Positions 62,044 through 64,000 of a DNA stretch of 64,000 nt are shown one piece after another. The notes under the pieces were generated by a model. It searched no databases, was not told where the DNA came from, and saw nothing but the letters and a program-made list of their open reading frames with translations. The position numbers and the translations under genes were made by a program. The DNA is taken from assembly GCA_029979565.1 (NCBI GenBank), contig JAPOHG010000001.1, positions 186,001 through 250,000 of the forward strand, read 5' to 3'. Within the stretch, counting starts at the first letter, position 1. The number at the start of each line of letters is the position of its first letter. The stretch is from a bacterium (GTDB lineage: Bacteria; Bacteroidota; Bacteroidia; Flavobacteriales_D; Sanyastnellaceae).

Positions 62044-62633
62044 GCTTTCATCGGGTTGCTGTTGTATGCTTTCAACCACTCCAGCGCTTTGGCCTGGGTT
62101 GCTTCCAAATCGTCGTTGATGAGGACCTGATCAAAATGAACATGCTGCTCCAGTTCCCATTGGGCTTTCGCAAGGCGTTCTTCGATCCGCTCCGGGTCAT
62201 CTGTTCCCCGGCTTTCCAATCGCTCACGCAGGGCTTCAAGCGATGGCGGTTGAATAAACACCGCAAACGCCGTGTCACCGAGCAGACGGCGCAAGTTGGC
62301 CCCACCAACCACATCCACATCGAAAAGGACTGTTTTGCCTTCGGCCCACAGGCGTTCCAGTTCTGCGTTCAACGTGCCGTAGAATTTTCCCGGATAGACT
62401 TCTTCCCATTCCAAGAAGGCCCCGGAGTCAATCCGCTTCTGGAATGCCTCAATCGATAAGAAATGGTAGTCCACGCCGTCTTGTTCGGTGCCTCGTGGTG
62501 AGCGAGTCGTGGCGCTGATGCTAAACGCCAAGTTCAGCTCCGGGTGCCCCAAAAGGTGCCGCACAATGGTGGTTTTACCCGCACCGGAAGGCGCGGAAAA
62601 AATGACCGCTTTTCCATGGGTGTCAGAGGGCAT
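62040..62633 (-). CDS. gmk: Guanylate kinase
   Basis: Phosphorylates GMP to GDP. The 197-residue protein has the P-loop SAPSGAGKTT (Lys20), SISATTRSPRGTEQDGVDYHF (GMP binding, quoted in part: SATTRSPRGTEQDG), and LEWEEVYPGKFYGT. ATG 62633 was taken, overlapping the yicC stop by 11 bases; an ATG 11 codons earlier would overlap more. The yicC-gmk-nadD order is common in Bacteroidota. Confidence 0.95.
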   Translation of the reverse strand: MPSDTHGKAVIFSAPSGAGKTTIVRHLLGHPELNLAFSISATTRSPRGTEQDGVDYHFLSIEAFQKRIDSGAFLEWEEVYPGKFYGTLNAELERLWAEGKTVLFDVDVVGGANLRRLLGDTAFAVFIQPPSLEALRERLESRGTDDPERIEERLAKAQWELEQHVHFDQVLINDDLEATQAKALEWLKAYNSNPMKA

Positions 62634-63498
62634 TGAGGACCTGTTCTTTGATTTTTTCGAGCTCATCCTTCATCTGCACCACGATGCGTTGCATATCAGC
62701 ATCGTTGGCCTTGCTGCCGAGGGTGTTGATTTCACGTCCAATTTCTTGGGCGATGAACCCGAGCTTTTTGCCCTGCCCCGGGTCTTGTCCCATGACATCC
62801 AAAAAGTGCACGCAGTGGGCCGATAGCCGCACCAATTCTTCTGAAACATCGAGCTTCTCCATGTAAAACAACATCTCTTGCTCAAATCTATTTTCATCCA
62901 ATCTGCCCTTATCCTGGAGTTCGTTGAAATTGTTTTGAATGCGATCCCGGATGCGTTGAACGCGTGCCTGCAGCAATGGCTCCACCGCCTCTTGTAAGGA
63001 CTGGATGCTGTGGATGCGTTGGTTGAAATCAGCCTCTAGCGACTTGCCCTCCTCCTCCCGGAAACGGATAAATTGGTCCACGGCCTCATCAACCAAAGCG
63101 GCAATGGCCTTCCACTCCTCCTCATCAATCTCATCGTTGGCTTGCTGAATGACGTCAGGCAAACGCATGGCCATGGCCAACAAGGCATTGTCTTTGTCCG
63201 GGAATCCTCGACCAGCAGCCAGCCGGCTGAGTTCCGTCACGTACGCATCAATCAACGGCTTGTTCAGTTCCCGCGGCTCTGCTCCTTCCACGGCGTATTG
63301 CAGACTCAAGTCGCATTTGCCTCGCCCCACCGCTGTGCCGAGGTGCTTCCTCAACTCCATTTCCTTCGCACGGAACGCAGATGGCATGCGGACACTGAGG
63401 TCCAATTGTTTGCCATTGAGCGACCGCAATTCAGCCGTGTAGCGGCGCAATCCGATGCGCGCCGAAGCCTTGCCGTAACCGGTCATGGAGTAAATCAT
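62623..63498 (-). CDS. YicC family endoribonuclease
   Basis: A 291-residue protein with the family start MIYSMTGYGKAS, the middle block LNGKQLDLSVRMPSAFRAKE, and the C-terminal EKLDVSEELVRLSAHCVHFL and GFIAQEIGREINTLGSKAND. YicC-type proteins are endoribonucleases in E. coli and Bacillus, implicated in RNA decay. ATG 63498 was chosen at the conserved start; the 42 upstream codons overlap the divergent gene's promoter. It heads the yicC-gmk-nadD unit. Confidence 0.94.
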   Translation of the reverse strand: MIYSMTGYGKASARIGLRRYTAELRSLNGKQLDLSVRMPSAFRAKEMELRKHLGTAVGRGKCDLSLQYAVEGAEPRELNKPLIDAYVTELSRLAAGRGFPDKDNALLAMAMRLPDVIQQANDEIDEEEWKAIAALVDEAVDQFIRFREEEGKSLEADFNQRIHSIQSLQEAVEPLLQARVQRIRDRIQNNFNELQDKGRLDENRFEQEMLFYMEKLDVSEELVRLSAHCVHFLDVMGQDPGQGKKLGFIAQEIGREINTLGSKANDADMQRIVVQMKDELEKIKEQVLNAL

Positions 63499-63513
63499 GA
63501 GAGGGATTTTGAG

Positions 63514-63521
63514 CAAAGATA
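63514..63521 (-). promoter_or_regulatory. -7 promoter element for yicC-gmk-nadD
   Basis: Minus-strand TATCTTTG fits TAnnTTTG and lies 15 bases before the yicC ATG. It is back to back with TACCTTTG at 63550 on the plus strand. No -33 TTG is evident. Confidence 0.4.
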
Positions 63522-63549
63522 GGTACACGCGGTGTGGTGAGGAGGGCCG

Positions 63550-63557
63550 TACCTTTG
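63550..63557 (+). promoter_or_regulatory. -7 promoter element for the polyprenyl synthase
   Basis: TACCTTTG fits TAnnTTTG and ends only four bases before the ATG at 63562. If it is used at standard spacing, the transcript would start at or inside the first codons, suggesting a leaderless mRNA or a downstream start codon (an ATG occurs three codons later). Confidence 0.4.
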
Positions 63558-63561
63558 CACC

Positions 63562-64000
63562 ATGAGCCGCATGCAGCGCATTCAAGTTCCCGTCGAAAAA
63601 GAACTGGCCGAATTTCAAGGGCATTTCAAGTCGGCCATGCGCACCGATGTGGCCTTGCTTGATCGCATCATGCGGTACATCATCAAGCGCAAGGGCAAGC
63701 AGATGCGGCCGCTGTTTGTGTTCTTAACCGCCCAAACCGTTGCCGGCGGTCAGCAAGAATTGGGTGAACGCAGTCACATCGCCGCATCGCTCATCGAATT
63801 GCTGCACACCGCCACCTTGGTCCATGATGATGTGGTGGATGAGAGCCCCTTGAGGCGTGGCTTCTTCTCCATTCAAGCCCTGTGGAAGAAAAAAATCGCT
63901 GTACTCGTTGGCGATTATTTGCTCTCCCGCGGCTTGCTCATGGCGGTAGACCGCGAAGCATACGACTTGCTGAAAATCACGTCTGAGGCCGTTCGCCTCA
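63562..64000 (+). CDS. Polyprenyl diphosphate synthase (N-terminal part)
   Basis: The frame is open at the right edge; 146 residues are visible. It starts MSRMQRIQVPVEKELAEFQG and shows KGKQMRPLFVFLTAQ, the first Asp-rich motif LVHDDVVDES with LRRG after it, and ALWKKKIAVLVGDYLLSRGLLM, typical of trans-isoprenyl diphosphate synthases that make the side chain of menaquinone. Chain length cannot be judged from this part. It uses products of the pathway begun by dxs and ispG. Confidence 0.92.
   Translation, partial: MSRMQRIQVPVEKELAEFQGHFKSAMRTDVALLDRIMRYIIKRKGKQMRPLFVFLTAQTVAGGQQELGERSHIAASLIELLHTATLVHDDVVDESPLRRGFFSIQALWKKKIAVLVGDYLLSRGLLMAVDREAYDLLKITSEAVRL

Overview
The window is a gene-dense chromosomal stretch of a Bacteroidota bacterium, most likely of the Flavobacteriales type. 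Four things point there: two proteins ending in type IX secretion (T9SS) sorting domains, the gliding lipoprotein GldH, several families largely confined to Bacteroidota (DUF2480, IPExxxVDY, the purD-linked small membrane proteins, the zinc-ligand-less DnaG, the long IspG), and recurrent TAnnTTTG promoter elements with few Shine-Dalgarno sequences. Base composition is fairly even to GC-rich by eye, high for this group. I see no insertion sequence, prophage, CRISPR array or rRNA; there is one tRNA (Gln).

Layout. 0-8 kb: the tail of an O-antigen ligase/polymerase, a GT2-GT9 fusion glycosyltransferase, purD, two small membrane-protein genes, purQ, dxs and a DUF2480 gene. 8-15.3 kb: polA, a lipoprotein, a small secreted protein, a T9SS-exported M43 metalloprotease and a rhodanese lipoprotein. 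15.3-21.5 kb (minus): recO, a TonB-dependent receptor, holB, ricT, gldH. 21.6-23.5 kb: ispG. 23.5-34.5 kb (minus): mlaE/mlaF-type ABC transporter, nitroreductase, then acpP-fabF-rnc-IPExxxVDY-pyk-ileS-DksA-like-lspA. 34.5-38.8 kb: a 56-residue lipoprotein coupled to manC, facing recX-prfB-fumC. 38.8-44.1 kb: DUF349 protein, polysaccharide deacetylase and leuS. 44.2-47.4 kb: two large repeat-containing secreted proteins, the only clearly accessory part of the window, ending at tRNA-Gln. 47.6-51.3 kb: aldehyde dehydrogenase, OmpA-type lipoprotein and a Cys-rich lipoprotein. 51.4-59.1 kb: recJ, an MscS channel, dnaG, a two-component system and a TonB protein. 59.2-64 kb: prs-rplY-pth facing yicC-gmk-nadD, then the start of a polyprenyl diphosphate synthase.

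Together the genes cover core information processing (replication, recombination, translation), purine/PRPP supply, isoprenoid supply (dxs, ispG, polyprenyl synthase), fatty-acid synthesis, and envelope building (LPS sugars, lipoprotein processing, TonB uptake, gliding/T9SS). Most neighbourhoods are conserved Bacteroidota blocks. Genes are tightly packed: stop/start overlaps (GTGA, TTGA, ATGA) and tail-to-tail overlaps of convergent genes are common.

The most unusual object is the protein at 46184-47377. It joins a calcium-loop motif, a phage-tail-fibre-like GGTGAS motif, thirteen 14-residue YadA-head-like repeats and a short C-terminal coiled coil. It looks like a secreted trimeric fibre in a Gram-negative chromosome without visible prophage genes. 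I found no clear evidence of a wholly new multi-gene system; other leads are a possible small RNA or attenuator upstream of dnaG and two very short genes.
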